A stretch of 64,000 bases of DNA from Vibrio spartinae (GTDB taxonomy: Bacteria; Pseudomonadota; Gammaproteobacteria; Enterobacterales; Vibrionaceae). Position numbers and translations under genes: made by a program. The stretch spans positions 682,001 to 746,000 of the forward strand of contig NZ_AP024908.1 of assembly GCF_024347135.1 (NCBI RefSeq), given 5' to 3'. This document shows, one piece after another, positions 1-10,756 of the stretch. Each line of letters starts with the position of its first letter. Position 1 is the stretch's first letter. The notes under the pieces were generated by a model. That model did not search any database and had not been told where the DNA came from. It saw nothing but the letters and a program-made list of their open reading frames with translations.

Positions 1-74
1 TGCAAACTTCCCACCGTAATATTACGTTAGGCAAACCCAGTTTATAATCAAATAGCAAAAATCCAGAGGTACTT

Positions 75-1613
75 ATGAAAACGTCCAACCCACGACTGAC
101 GTTGCGTGTGATTGAAAAGAGCGACTACGATGAGCTCGCAGAACTCATGGATCTCGTCTTTCCCGACGTAGGTGGGGCATGGCCAAAAATGACCATCATG
201 GATCTGATTCGCCAATTTCCAGATGGACAGATCTGTATTGAAGACAACGGAAAAATTGTTGCCGCAGCGCTCACGATCAAAGTTGATTACAACCGTTACT
301 CACTGCCCCATGTTTACACCGACATTGTTGATGAAAAAAATGTCATTCAGCATAACCCACATGGTGATGCAATGTATGGGCTCGATGTCTTCGTTCACCC
401 TGACTATCGCGGTATGCGTTTAGGCCGCCGTTTATATCATGCGCGCAAAGAACTGTGTCAAAGTGAAAATCTGAAAGCCATTCTGACTGGTGGCCGGATC
501 ACGGGCTACCACAAACTTTCTGATGAACTCAAAGTCGCTGAATACATTGAACAGGTTAAGCGTAAAACGATTCATGACCCAATTCTCTCTTTCCAGCTTG
601 CCAATGACTTTGATGTCAAACGGATTATGCGCCACTATCTGCCTGAAGATGATAAGTCTCAGGGCTACGCGACTCTCCTTGAGTGGGATAACTTCTTTTA
701 TGAAGAAGACCAATCATCCATCCATGAGATTGATAAAACGCTGGTTCGTATTGGCATCGTGCAATGGCAAATGCGTCAAGTCACAAGTCTGGAGGATTTA
801 CTTGAGCAATCAGAGTTCTTCATTAGCTCATTATCGAACTATAAAGCCGACTTTGCGCTCTTCCCTGAGTTTTTCAATGCACCACTCATGGGGCTTCAGC
901 AAGATCAAACCTCAGTCGAAGCGATTCGCTATCTTGCATCCTTTAGTCGCGCGATTAAACAGCGCTTTTCTGAGCTTGCTATCACATACAACATCAATAT
1001 TATCGCCGGAAGTATGCCTGAAGAACGGGATGGCAAGTTGTACAATGTCTCTTATCTGCTTCAACGAGATGGCATGATTGATGAGCAGTTGAAGATCCAT
1101 ATTACACCACACGAACAACGCGACTGGGTCATTGATGGTGGTAATGAAATAAGGGTATTCGAAACCGATGCGGGACGGATTGGTATCCTCATCTGTTACG
1201 ATAGTGAGTTTCCTGAGCTTGGCCGAATGATGGCAGAAAAGGATGTACAAATCATGTTTGTGCCGTTTTGGACCGACACCAAAAATGGCTATCAACGCGT
1301 CCGTCTCTGTTCACAAGCAAGAGCCATTGAAAATGAGTGTTATGTCGCAATTGGAGGCAGTGTTGGTAACTTACCACGTGTGGACAATGTCGATATTCAA
1401 TACGCACAATCTGCGGTATTTTCACCATCCGATATCTTCTTCCCACACGATGCAACAATCACCGAAGCAAGTCCGAACACAGAGATGATCATCTTCGCCG
1501 ATGTTGATCTAGATAAATTGAAGCAACTGAATACCGAAGGATCCGTGACGAACTTACGTCACCGCCGTCTCGATGTTTACGGTGGCTTTACTCAACCCAA
1601 ACTAGGCAAATAA
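75..1613 (+). CDS. GNAT acetyltransferase fused to carbon-nitrogen hydrolase (nitrilase family)
   Basis: This 512-residue protein has two parts. Residues ~8-200 look like a GNAT N-acetyltransferase, with the acetyl-CoA-binding stretch VHPDYRGMRLGRRLYHARKE. Residues ~225-505 form a nitrilase-superfamily amidohydrolase. The catalytic triad is visible as Glu in LFPEFFNAP, Lys in EQLKIHITPHE and Cys in GILICYDSEFPE. Such fusions are known in gamma-proteobacteria, but the substrate is not established, so only a general acyl transfer plus amide/nitrile hydrolysis is claimed. The ATG follows a GAGG sequence by about 6 bases. A 12-bp palindrome (15-26) lies upstream in the short leader. The gene is monocistronic, with a terminator just after its stop. 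Confidence 0.9.
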   Translation: MKTSNPRLTLRVIEKSDYDELAELMDLVFPDVGGAWPKMTIMDLIRQFPDGQICIEDNGKIVAAALTIKVDYNRYSLPHVYTDIVDEKNVIQHNPHGDAMYGLDVFVHPDYRGMRLGRRLYHARKELCQSENLKAILTGGRITGYHKLSDELKVAEYIEQVKRKTIHDPILSFQLANDFDVKRIMRHYLPEDDKSQGYATLLEWDNFFYEEDQSSIHEIDKTLVRIGIVQWQMRQVTSLEDLLEQSEFFISSLSNYKADFALFPEFFNAPLMGLQQDQTSVEAIRYLASFSRAIKQRFSELAITYNINIIAGSMPEERDGKLYNVSYLLQRDGMIDEQLKIHITPHEQRDWVIDGGNEIRVFETDAGRIGILICYDSEFPELGRMMAEKDVQIMFVPFWTDTKNGYQRVRLCSQARAIENECYVAIGGSVGNLPRVDNVDIQYAQSAVFSPSDIFFPHDATITEASPNTEMIIFADVDLDKLKQLNTEGSVTNLRHRRLDVYGGFTQPKLGK

Positions 1614-1620
1614 TCAGAAA

Positions 1621-1655
1621 AAAGGAGGGGTAACCCGATAACCCTCCTTTCTTTT
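1621..1655 (+). terminator. Rho-independent terminator after the GNAT-nitrilase gene
   Basis: AAAGGAGGG and CCCTCCTTT form a 9-bp stem (1621-1629 with 1642-1650), followed by CTTTT. It starts 8 bases after the stop codon at 1613. Confidence 0.8.
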
Positions 1656-1667
1656 CCCACCGACTTA

Positions 1668-1687
1668 AAGTGTCTGTCCTTATAACT
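1668..1687 (+). repeat. Dispersed motif copy 1 (AGTGTCTGTCCTTATAAC type)
   Basis: The sequence AAGTGTCTGTCCTTATAAC recurs almost exactly at 11502 and, with changes, at 1974, 1994, 12781, 13229 and 13252, with an inverted core copy at 12612. This copy lies 8 bases left of the last repeat of CRISPR array 1. The TGTCTGTCC core recalls motifs associated with REP-type tyrosine transposases in gamma-proteobacteria. That association is from memory and no such transposase is present here. Confidence 0.6.
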
Positions 1688-1695
1688 CAATAACC

Positions 1696-1846
1696 CTGTT
1701 CATCCCCGTGTGTACGGGGAACACTGGAAGCAAGTCGCGGAAGAGGCGAGACAGCGCGGTTCATCCCCGTGTGTACGGGGAACACGGTGAGTTGCTAAAT
1801 GGCTTATTGGGTACATTCGGTTCATCCCCGTGTGTACGGGGAACAC
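1696..1846 (-). CRISPR. Type I-E CRISPR array 1: three repeats, two 32-nt spacers
   Basis: Three 29-nt repeats lie at 1696-1724, 1757-1785 and 1818-1846, separated by spacers of exactly 32 nt (1725-1756, 1786-1817). On the minus strand the repeat gives the I-E crRNA hairpin, with stem halves CCCCGT and ACGGGG and loop ACAC. The last eight bases, ATGAACCG, would form the crRNA 5' handle, compared with ATAAACCG in E. coli. The leftmost repeat has one change near its edge (G to T at 1697), as expected for the leader-distal end. Transcription is therefore leftward from the leader at 1847-1960. Confidence 0.97.
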
Positions 1847-1960
1847 TCTAGTTGTAGTGAATTGATTTATAAATATAAATTTCTACATTTACAATCTACC
1901 AACATTTTTTGTCTGTTTTAACGTTCATCGATCCAACCGAAAATGGTAAAACTATCGAGG
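1847..1960 (-). promoter_or_regulatory. CRISPR leader of array 1, with IHF-like site
   Basis: This AT-rich 114-bp segment directly abuts the leader-proximal repeat and aligns end to end with 11316-11430 beside array 2. Shared blocks include TTGATTTATAAATA, CAATCTACCAACATTTTT and AAACTATCG. On the minus strand, 1855-1867 reads AATCAATTCACTA, one mismatch from the IHF consensus WATCAANNNNTTR. It lies ~9-21 bases from the repeat, where IHF acts in E. coli spacer acquisition. The crRNA promoter should also lie here but I cannot fix it. Confidence 0.8.
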
Positions 1961-1973
1961 ACTTGGACGCTAT

Positions 1974-3223
<1,250 letters not shown>

Positions 3224-3224
<1 letters not shown>

Positions 3225-3916
3225 TAGGTCCTCCTGATCAACATCAGACCACATCCCATAGCTTTCTCCCTGCCAAATCCCTCTGCATACTGGCTTAAGA
3301 ATCGCTCTGGATCGGTTACACTCAGGATCCCCTGAACATCAACACTCGAAAAACGAACATGATGTTCATGCTTCTCCCGACGTTTTTTCTTATAGCTACG
3401 ATGCTGCGTATAACGCTGAATATCAGGTACGGTGACCAGCTCAATCCCCCATCTGGTTAAGCGCGTTTCATTCCCTAACCATTGATGAATTGCCTCATCC
3501 ATCTGCTGTTTCAGCACTGGTGGTGGCAATTTCTCACCTTGGAGCTGATGCTTGGTGTGCATCACAACATCATGACGATGTTGGTGCCCATCCTTGGTGA
3601 TACAAATCGTTGGATTGACACGTAATTGGTAAGCGAGTTGCTGCCCAACCTGAAGCTGTGGTGCAAAAATTTTACTCTCGACCCGACAGTTACGACTGTA
3701 TGGATCCGGCTGTGTTTTCGAGAGCGTGTAAAATAACGGCAGTTGATGAGAATTGACTTCCTGACGGTAGATAAACTGACGTTTTTCATCACGATGGAAA
3801 AGCTCACGCCATAAAAGCTGATGTGATGCGTATGCATCGTTATGGTCAAGTTCGAGGAGTATCTTGGCTAAATTGGCAGAAGGGCTCAGCGTGATTTTTG
3901 ATAAATACAGTTGCAT
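3224..3916 (-). CDS. cas6e: CRISPR pre-crRNA endonuclease Cas6e (CasE)
   Basis: This 230-residue protein is the RNase that cuts each repeat 3' of the hairpin stem and stays bound to the crRNA in Cascade. It starts MQLYLSKITLSP, typical of CasE, and ends in the glycine-rich segment GFGREKAMGCGLMLIRR that packs against the RNA. It must process both repeat versions of this locus, which keep the stem and differ only in the loop. It lies two bases after cas5e and overlaps cas1 by one base, so it is probably translationally coupled. Confidence 0.95.
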
Positions 3917-3918
3917 GT

Positions 3919-4710
3919 TTATGCCCTCTGATCTGCCGGAGCTGATGCTCCACTGTCTTTCTCTGCACCAGATTCAGCCACGGATAGCTGATACATCGTG
4001 CGTGACTGAAACTGCCAACGAGCCCGGTTTTCCGGTTCATCCCACGGAAACGTAGTCAAAACTGTCTCAGAGTGATCCGGTGCAATCGCTTGAGGGTTAC
4101 TTTCCCAAAAGTAAGTGATCCACCCATCGTGTCGCAGCAAAAAATCATCCCCCTTTTGACTCCAACTGAGTGTATGAAATTCAGTGTCCAAGGCAGTCCT
4201 CAGAGAACAATCAGTAACAATTCGTGGTGATAAAGGCACGGCTGGTGGGCAGGACTTTCGGCCTAAATAGAGCGGGAAAACAGGGGTTTTCAAAGCTGAA
4301 TTTAGTTCAGCAAGGGTATAATTTGACTGAGGCGTCAAAGTCACCGCAACCGTCCACATCCCGTCACATCGATAATCTCGGCTGGAAAGTACCGTATTCA
4401 GATGTGATTCAGACAATTCGCTCTTGCGTGTCCGGTGTGTAAACTTCCGATCCGCTGACGGAATTTGGGTGGTGTGATAATCACGAATCAGCCTTCCCGG
4501 TACCAACTGCTTTACCGCTATCTCGACACTCTGTTGCAAAGCGTGTAGCTGAGCTTCATCATCCCGTCGGATCCCCAATGCCGCACCCAACAACCCCAGA
4601 ATCGCCGAACGGGATGGAGCAACAGCCGTCTGTCTATCCCCACCGACCGCTGGTAATCCCCAGCTAACCATCGGGCCATAAAGACGAAATACGAGATAAG
4701 ATCTCATCAT
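3919..4710 (-). CDS. cas5e: Cascade subunit Cas5e (CasD)
   Basis: This 263-residue Cascade subunit caps the crRNA 5' handle. The N-terminus (LVFRLYGPMVSWGLPAVGGD) and the following PSRSAILGLLGAALGI are diagnostic of the Cas5 RAMP fold in subtype I-E. It is slightly longer than E. coli CasD because of a C-terminal tail rich in Ser/Ala/Asp (from about residue 247), which I could not assign. It lies six bases downstream of cas7e in the same operon. Confidence 0.94.
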   Translation of the reverse strand: MMRSYLVFRLYGPMVSWGLPAVGGDRQTAVAPSRSAILGLLGAALGIRRDDEAQLHALQQSVEIAVKQLVPGRLIRDYHTTQIPSADRKFTHRTRKSELSESHLNTVLSSRDYRCDGMWTVAVTLTPQSNYTLAELNSALKTPVFPLYLGRKSCPPAVPLSPRIVTDCSLRTALDTEFHTLSWSQKGDDFLLRHDGWITYFWESNPQAIAPDHSETVLTTFPWDEPENRARWQFQSRTMYQLSVAESGAEKDSGASAPADQRA

Positions 4711-4716
4711 CTCTCC

Positions 4717-5751
4717 TTATTCAGCGACAAATTGCTGAAGTTGTGTCAGAGAACCTTCTCCGGTAAATGCATTGATCTGATAACGACTGTCGGCACAGTC
4801 ACCGTAAATGGCGTCGAAGTTCTTAGCTTGTGTTTCCAGCGCATTCACTGCGGCTTCTCCCATATCGACATCCGCAACTGGCTTGAGGAAGGCGACAGAA
4901 AGCGAGCGTGGCTGCTGATTGCCTTTTTCTGCCATAACAAAACTCGCATAAGCACGTGAACCAAAACTGTTCTGTTTACCACTCGGTGACACTTTCACCA
5001 CGGCTTCAGTGAGCGCCTGAATAGCCTGATTTGCCAACGCCTCATCGCCTTGTAAACTTTCGATCAATTGTGTTTTGTTAATGCAGATGTAGCTATAGAA
5101 TAGTGCAGCAGCAAAGCCAGCTTCTCCAATATGGGCAGAACCGCTGTCGGTTTTTCCGTCATTTAAATCATCAACCGCTGTAAAATAGTCATCTTCTACC
5201 GTCACCGAATGCACACTAATCGCATGGGCGACCTGACATGCCGCTTCCACATTAAATTCAGGAGCAGACGCTAACATCCGACCGAATAACGCAATATCAA
5301 CGCTAGTTTGTTTGTTTTTGAGCGCTTTGAGCTCTTCAGCACTTGGGGCGCGATCTTCTGCTGCAAGCACAGCAACCAGCGAGAGTGCGGCATCTTGCTC
5401 TGCCGGGCTGATATGGGCCAACTGTTCGATTTCGAGCGAATCTTTTTTAAGCTTACCATATTGACCCGACATGTCCGCAGCCCATTTTTGTGCTGATTTT
5501 TCTTTCACGCCCGCTTCAATGAGCGCCTCAAATAAGCTCAAACCAAATCGTTTCGTCCGAATGCCCAAATGTCCGGCCATCGACTCTTCAAATAGATCAG
5601 AGGTTCGCCAATGGCGTTTTAAACTTTGAGAGCTCACTCGAAGACGCTCGGTTCCGCCCATGATCGCAGTTTTTGGCCGCCCTAAATCATCACGATTTAA
5701 GTTTGAAGGGGCATAAGATGTTAACAGATGAAGCTGAATAAACTGACTCAT
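4717..5751 (-). CDS. cas7e: Cascade backbone subunit Cas7e (CasC)
   Basis: This 344-residue RAMP protein is present in six copies in Cascade and forms the crRNA-binding backbone. Family hallmarks include FIQLHLLTSYAPSNLNRDD at the start, RLRVSSQSLKRHWR, and GSRAYASFVMAEKGNQQPR near residues 265-285. An AAGGA ribosome site lies ~10 bases before the ATG. A 96-base spacer separates it from cse2, whereas the other cas junctions overlap or nearly abut. A small hairpin in that spacer (5787-5801) may relate to the need for extra Cas7. Confidence 0.95.
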   Translation of the reverse strand: MSQFIQLHLLTSYAPSNLNRDDLGRPKTAIMGGTERLRVSSQSLKRHWRTSDLFEESMAGHLGIRTKRFGLSLFEALIEAGVKEKSAQKWAADMSGQYGKLKKDSLEIEQLAHISPAEQDAALSLVAVLAAEDRAPSAEELKALKNKQTSVDIALFGRMLASAPEFNVEAACQVAHAISVHSVTVEDDYFTAVDDLNDGKTDSGSAHIGEAGFAAALFYSYICINKTQLIESLQGDEALANQAIQALTEAVVKVSPSGKQNSFGSRAYASFVMAEKGNQQPRSLSVAFLKPVADVDMGEAAVNALETQAKNFDAIYGDCADSRYQINAFTGEGSLTQLQQFVAE

Positions 5752-5786
5752 TGTTGGTAATCCTTCATTGATAAATAAGGTTCACA

Positions 5787-5801
5787 GCACGAGATTCGTG
5801 C
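5787..5801 (-). promoter_or_regulatory. Small hairpin between cse2 and cas7e
   Basis: GCACGA and TCGTGC form a 6-bp stem with a 3-base loop in the only sizeable gap of the cas operon (5752-5847). It could act as an mRNA stability or processing element upstream of the most abundant subunit. Such a short stem can also occur by chance. Confidence 0.4.
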
Positions 5802-5847
5802 AAAACATTGAAACGTGATATGACGTGTCGGTTCACAAAGGTTTTCG

Positions 5848-6438
5848 CTAGTGTCCGGCAGCGCGGTAATAATCCATGGCCCATTGCACAGCAATACGTT
5901 TATCGGCTTTGTTAGGACGCATACTGTGATGTTCGAAAAACCATTGCTCAATATCTTGAGCCAGTGCCAATGAGGAGACTTGGCCTTTGACTTGTTGCAA
6001 TATCCGACGTAACCGACGCAGAAACTCATCTGGCGTTTTGGCCGCTTGAAGTTGAGCAAAACGCATTTCACTGACCGCTGATTTATCATTGTCCCCTTTT
6101 TTTCCTGCAGCACGCGCGAATAAGGTTTTATATTCAGCCGGAATATAAACCAGTGCCGCTGCGATTGTGGCCCAGCATTCGATATCCTGTGGTTTAGCTT
6201 GCTCAGTCAATGCTTCAGGGAGTGCCATCCATAACAAACGAAATCCTTCCGTCATCATGGCACTATCAACCGAATCACACCGTTTTAAACGAGCCTTCGC
6301 ACCACTCGGAGCCGGATAACCATCCATTTTTTTCAGTTCATCTTTCGATAACACCATGCTTTGCCACCAACGCTGTAAGGTCTGTCTGACTGCGCTATGA
6401 TGACGGATGGAGAAAGACGTGGGCTTACTCTGTTCCAT
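5848..6438 (-). CDS. cse2: Cascade small subunit Cse2 (CasB)
   Basis: This 196-residue, mostly helical protein is the small subunit present twice in type I-E Cascade, stabilising the crRNA-target R-loop. Recognition rests on position (between cse1 and cas7e), size and family-like features. The latter are the Trp-rich start of the core (LQRWWQSMVLSKDELKKMDG) and the C-terminal QWAMDYYRA. Its ATG overlaps the cse1 stop as TAATG, indicating coupled translation. Confidence 0.92.
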   Translation of the reverse strand: MEQSKPTSFSIRHHSAVRQTLQRWWQSMVLSKDELKKMDGYPAPSGAKARLKRCDSVDSAMMTEGFRLLWMALPEALTEQAKPQDIECWATIAAALVYIPAEYKTLFARAAGKKGDNDKSAVSEMRFAQLQAAKTPDEFLRRLRRILQQVKGQVSSLALAQDIEQWFFEHHSMRPNKADKRIAVQWAMDYYRAAGH

Positions 6439-8036
6439 TACACCGCATCCTGTATTGTTGTCACTCGATAATCATTGATAAACCGCCGGACTGGATTCTT
6501 ATCTTTACTGCTATAGAGCCAGCCTAGCAGCATCCGACGCGCTTTAATCCGTTTTGCCATATCACGCTGGTTCACAAGTTCAGCGGACAATGCATATTCA
6601 TCGAACAGCGCCAGACAGCCACGCTTAAGTTGCTCGAACCACTGCTGTGCCTGCTCGGGAGTAAGTTGGTCCCCTGCTTGTGCCTGAGCAACCATCTGTT
6701 CAACAGCGATAAAAAAGCTATTTTCGCTACGCTGCCAGAAAGCAAGATCAATAAAAGAGGTATCCCCTTTGATATCTCCCGGTCGTTCGAACCATGCCTG
6801 TTTGATTTGAGTCCGGGTATGCCATAATGCTTCATTCGCAAGACTTTGTAAGCGTTGAACTTCACTGGCGATTTCGTCTTGTATGTCGTGTTCAATCTCA
6901 AACAGAGGCAGAGCGACTGAATACCAACCCCGGGCTTTCATATTGTCCATGTCATAACCGAACACCCACAAACGGGGCAGTTCATTCAGTTTCGCTTTTC
7001 GAGCAATAGACTGATAATGCGTCACGACTGAAGCGCATCGGATCCCCTGCGCTGAACTATTAAATGTAAGCACATCCCAAATTTTATAGTTGATCCCACC
7101 CGGCTGCCCTTTCATAGAAAGATGTTCTTCATCCGGTTTTTTCGGATCCCATTTATAAGGCGTGAGCGGATGATCCCAGCTCCCGCTGTAGTTGCCGCCA
7201 TAATTTTTTGTCCGGTACTGACTTATCGATAATGGGGTTTCTCTGCCACTGATCTGGCATTGGCATGTCACTGTATCAACGAGTAAGCGGATACGACGCG
7301 GCATCGCCCAGAACATGTGCAGAGGATGGACATCCCTCGGATAGATTGCGCTATCTTTTTTCTGGCTTTCCCGGGTTGGTGCGAGCCAAGGAAAGAGGCA
7401 ACCATCATTAAAATCTGGCTCATCATAGCGCCACGCTTCTCGGTTGATCACATTCAACCATAACTTTTGCCATAACGTACTGTCACTGTTTGCAGGTAAC
7501 ACTAATGTGGTCAGCGGCCCACCGCCTCGAAGACCAACCCGATGCCCGACCCCACCAGCAGGTGCATTGATCTGCATGGTAAATAAGGCTAATGCAGCCA
7601 TCTCCAATGACATCACGTCACCAATACCACGTTTAATAAAATGATCAGTGTTGTGCCGTATCCCATTCGCTCCCGGGGCTTCAATCAACAAAGCAGACAC
7701 AGGCGTCGGCTTCTGGTCTTCTAACGGGTCAAGGTCTTGCATAAATAACGGACCATCACCAAGCAAATTAAATGCGTGAGCGGCCCCCTCAAAAGCGGTC
7801 TGTAGCTGGGTGATTTGTGGCGATTGCTGAAAGCGCGCCCGCCACTGAGCAGCATCTTGTGGTGCAAACACCGTTTGGAGAACGCCAATCGTAAATTGAT
7901 AAGCAGCCCCCTGAAAATCAGCCCGTGGCAGCGCAAAGTCCACAATATCTGGATCAACAATGTTGGCCAGGGCTAATACTTTCTCGGTGCCATCCCGCAT
8001 TCGAAATGGCAACCAAGGTTGTTGTAACAAGTTCAT
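6438..8036 (-). CDS. cse1: Cascade large subunit Cse1 (CasA)
   Basis: This 532-residue subunit recognises the PAM and recruits Cas3. Family features include MNLLQQPWLPF at the start, LPRADFQGAAYQF near residue 37 and NAPAGGVGHRVGLRGGGPL around residue 155. I start it at the ATG at 8036, which overlaps the cas3 stop as ATGA. The reading frame is open a further 27 bases upstream inside cas3, but that extension is unlikely. The C-terminal four-helix region ends at the cse2 start. Confidence 0.95.
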   Translation of the reverse strand: MNLLQQPWLPFRMRDGTEKVLALANIVDPDIVDFALPRADFQGAAYQFTIGVLQTVFAPQDAAQWRARFQQSPQITQLQTAFEGAAHAFNLLGDGPLFMQDLDPLEDQKPTPVSALLIEAPGANGIRHNTDHFIKRGIGDVMSLEMAALALFTMQINAPAGGVGHRVGLRGGGPLTTLVLPANSDSTLWQKLWLNVINREAWRYDEPDFNDGCLFPWLAPTRESQKKDSAIYPRDVHPLHMFWAMPRRIRLLVDTVTCQCQISGRETPLSISQYRTKNYGGNYSGSWDHPLTPYKWDPKKPDEEHLSMKGQPGGINYKIWDVLTFNSSAQGIRCASVVTHYQSIARKAKLNELPRLWVFGYDMDNMKARGWYSVALPLFEIEHDIQDEIASEVQRLQSLANEALWHTRTQIKQAWFERPGDIKGDTSFIDLAFWQRSENSFFIAVEQMVAQAQAGDQLTPEQAQQWFEQLKRGCLALFDEYALSAELVNQRDMAKRIKARRMLLGWLYSSKDKNPVRRFINDYRVTTIQDAV

Positions 8037-10756
8037 CGCACCTCCTGTTTTTGCTGCGCACAAAAACCTGCAGTTTCATCATAAGTAAACAATGGATCCG
8101 TTTCTGGCATCCAGAGTTGTAGATACTTGGTCGTCGGATATGCGCGATGGACGGCATCAGTCTGCACCTCACTGAGCATCACTAAATGATCAGCAAACTT
8201 TTTTTTACCAACTTTGACCGTACTCAAAGCGATAGCAAATTGCGCATCATCGACCCACGGAACAAATTGACCATTTTCAGTCTGTTTCAGTAAAAGAACA
8301 CTGACCATTTCAACATCACTATAACGGGTGCCAATTTCCTGATGATCTTCTGTCCAGTATTGTGAACTATTCGTATGATAGCCGTAGCGGAAATCAATCA
8401 ACTGAGACCATGCCCGATTGGCTTTAGCGCACTCATCTCCCATCAGAGCCTCTTCTTGACTTTGCAGACTCGTGGGAATGCTTTCTGTTGCGGTATCACC
8501 ATAGACCGCTTCAATCAATTGACGAGCCTGTTCAGGCATTCGAATCGCTTCGAGCTGGCGTAAAATACGCTGACCGAGCCATAAACGTCCCGGAGAACGG
8601 TAAACAAATTCTGTATTGCGGAAATTTCGGCTCAACCAGTCTTTGGCAGGCTCATCTTCCCACTCTGGCGCATGTACATATAAAATAGGGGCCGAACGTT
8701 GATCGCGCCCCTGAGCCATATAACAGCCACTCTCATTCCGAGTGTGACGGTGTAACCGACCAGCACGCTGAATCAGATCATCAATCGGACATAAATCAGA
8801 AATCATCACATCGGCATCAGCATCTAAACTTTCCTGAAAGACCTGAGTCGCAATCAAGACTTTACCCTGTCGATGTAACCCTGTACTTTTCTTACCGAAC
8901 CATTGCAATACTTGTGTTTCTATCCGACGACGATCATTGAGAATGAAACGGCTATGGAACAACAAACAGTCATCCGGCCTCGCCAGTATCGTATTGAGCA
9001 ACCGATAACCAGCCAATGCATCATCAACCGAGTTTCTCACCCATACCACACATTGTCCCTGTTCCACAGCAGACACGATCCGCTCAATACACACTTGCTC
9101 ATGATGAACAAAATCAACCTGAACCGCTCGACTGACATCTGCACGACTGGCTAAAGGTTGCTCTCTGACTGGTGTCGGATTGCCATAGATAAGCTGGGTT
9201 GCTAAAGGAAAGTGTGTTTGTTTCAGAAGTAAATGTGGGCCGGATTCGGTATTCAGCCAGATATCAGCCAAACGCTGACGCTGTTTCAGGGAGAGTGTTG
9301 CCGTCAGTAAAATCGCTGATCCGCCTTGATGTAAATGCAACCGAAGCAGAGCCTCAAGTAACTCAAACATATAGTCATCTGCTGTATGTATTTCATCAAA
9401 AATCAGTACTTTTCGATGCAAACCCAATAAACGGAGTGACTGGTGACGACGCGGTAACACTGCCAATAGTGCCTGATCGATGGTTCCTACACCAACGGGG
9501 GCCAGTAATGCTTTTTTACGTGAATCCGCCAACCATTGACTACACTGAGCCGTTGCACTCCGGTCCATCTCCGCATAATTCGTATCTCTCGGGCCTGATT
9601 CCAGTGTTGCTTGTTGGAACCGTTCATTCATCTCCCGGGCGGCATGTGCCAAAACAATACTGGGAATATTGTCCTGATCCGCAACGAACATCTGTTGGTA
9701 GTAATCTGCGATTCTGTCGAACATCGCATTTGAAGTTGCCATAGTCGGCAGACCAAAATAAAAGCCATCAGCCGCATTCGCAGACATTAAGCGATGTGTC
9801 AGCACTAAAGCGGCTTCTGTTTTACCGGATCCGGTCACATCTTCCAACACAAATAACTGCGGGGCATCATCGAGAGGAACCTCTTCAGCCCATTGTTGTA
9901 ATGGTGTCGGCTGAAAATGAAAATGAGCCTCTACAGACTGAAACGGTGCAGGCCGACTATTCTGCGATAAACCAAACATCTTGAGAGCCTCAGTTGCAGC
10001 CACTTGTGCCTCATGCCAATAGTCACAAAGAGGTTTCGGCTGACACTGATACTGAAAGTACACTTGATTCGAGCCAATCCAATCCGCCAACACAGCGATG
10101 CCAGCAAGCTGCCAACTCACCTGTGCCAGACGACTGCCCCATGCTTGATCGATCAACCTTTCCAACGGTATATCCGGCTGTATCAGATGATAAGCGTCAT
10201 GAACAAAATGGCCAGCAGCATCAAGGTTATGCGGTTCAGTAAACTTTTTCATTGTCACCATTGCTGCATTTTCAACGGGTTGACCGTGATGACCGAAGAC
10301 ACAATGAAGCATCATCAACAGAGTTTGATCGAGCTGGTCTTGTTCGTTTTCACAATATTGGGTCAAATCGGAAAGCTCTGAATAGAACGAATCTTTCAAT
10401 ACTTCCCAAAAAAATAGCCCTAATCGATCATGTCGATACATGCTGCCATCATATGTCCGACGGCAATTTGGTAACCACAAAGCCTCCGGAGGCTGATATA
10501 ACGCCTGAAAAGCTGAGGAAAATTTGCCTAGATCATGCAGAGCAAGCGCAAAAGTAAACAGACGATTAAGCTGACTAGGAGTGATATTTAGAAAAGCAGC
10601 CAGCTCGCAGGTTAATGGTTTTTCAGGATGTAAGAATTGCTGCCCGACCGCTGCGACATCAAGGCTGTGATAGGGTAGAAGATGATAGTCATCACCACCA
10701 TGCTGTGGTGCTTGATGTGCCTTGCCCCAGTATAAGAAGTAGGCTGGTTCTTCCAC
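8033..10756 (-). CDS. cas3: CRISPR nuclease-helicase Cas3, type I-E
   Basis: This 907-residue protein carries out target degradation. The N-terminal HD nuclease domain shows YHSLDVAAVG and LALHDLGKFSSAF (about residues 28-80). The SF2 helicase follows, with Walker A VTGSGKTEAALVL near residue 310, the DEIH box in LIFDEIHTADDY near 453, LLTATLS, and motif VI as IQRAGRLHRH. The start codon is GTG at 10756. An in-frame stop lies three codons upstream, and the ribosome site is weak. It is the first gene of the cas operon, ~165 bp downstream of array 2. The operon promoter presumably lies in that AT-rich gap. Confidence 0.96.
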   Translation of the reverse strand: MEEPAYFLYWGKAHQAPQHGGDDYHLLPYHSLDVAAVGQQFLHPEKPLTCELAAFLNITPSQLNRLFTFALALHDLGKFSSAFQALYQPPEALWLPNCRRTYDGSMYRHDRLGLFFWEVLKDSFYSELSDLTQYCENEQDQLDQTLLMMLHCVFGHHGQPVENAAMVTMKKFTEPHNLDAAGHFVHDAYHLIQPDIPLERLIDQAWGSRLAQVSWQLAGIAVLADWIGSNQVYFQYQCQPKPLCDYWHEAQVAATEALKMFGLSQNSRPAPFQSVEAHFHFQPTPLQQWAEEVPLDDAPQLFVLEDVTGSGKTEAALVLTHRLMSANAADGFYFGLPTMATSNAMFDRIADYYQQMFVADQDNIPSIVLAHAAREMNERFQQATLESGPRDTNYAEMDRSATAQCSQWLADSRKKALLAPVGVGTIDQALLAVLPRRHQSLRLLGLHRKVLIFDEIHTADDYMFELLEALLRLHLHQGGSAILLTATLSLKQRQRLADIWLNTESGPHLLLKQTHFPLATQLIYGNPTPVREQPLASRADVSRAVQVDFVHHEQVCIERIVSAVEQGQCVVWVRNSVDDALAGYRLLNTILARPDDCLLFHSRFILNDRRRIETQVLQWFGKKSTGLHRQGKVLIATQVFQESLDADADVMISDLCPIDDLIQRAGRLHRHTRNESGCYMAQGRDQRSAPILYVHAPEWEDEPAKDWLSRNFRNTEFVYRSPGRLWLGQRILRQLEAIRMPEQARQLIEAVYGDTATESIPTSLQSQEEALMGDECAKANRAWSQLIDFRYGYHTNSSQYWTEDHQEIGTRYSDVEMVSVLLLKQTENGQFVPWVDDAQFAIALSTVKVGKKKFADHLVMLSEVQTDAVHRAYPTTKYLQLWMPETDPLFTYDETAGFCAQQKQEVR

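Noticed and set aside
5748..6113. 121-codon minus-strand frame overlapping cse2
   Set aside because: It is out of frame inside the well-supported cse2 gene and shows no family pattern.
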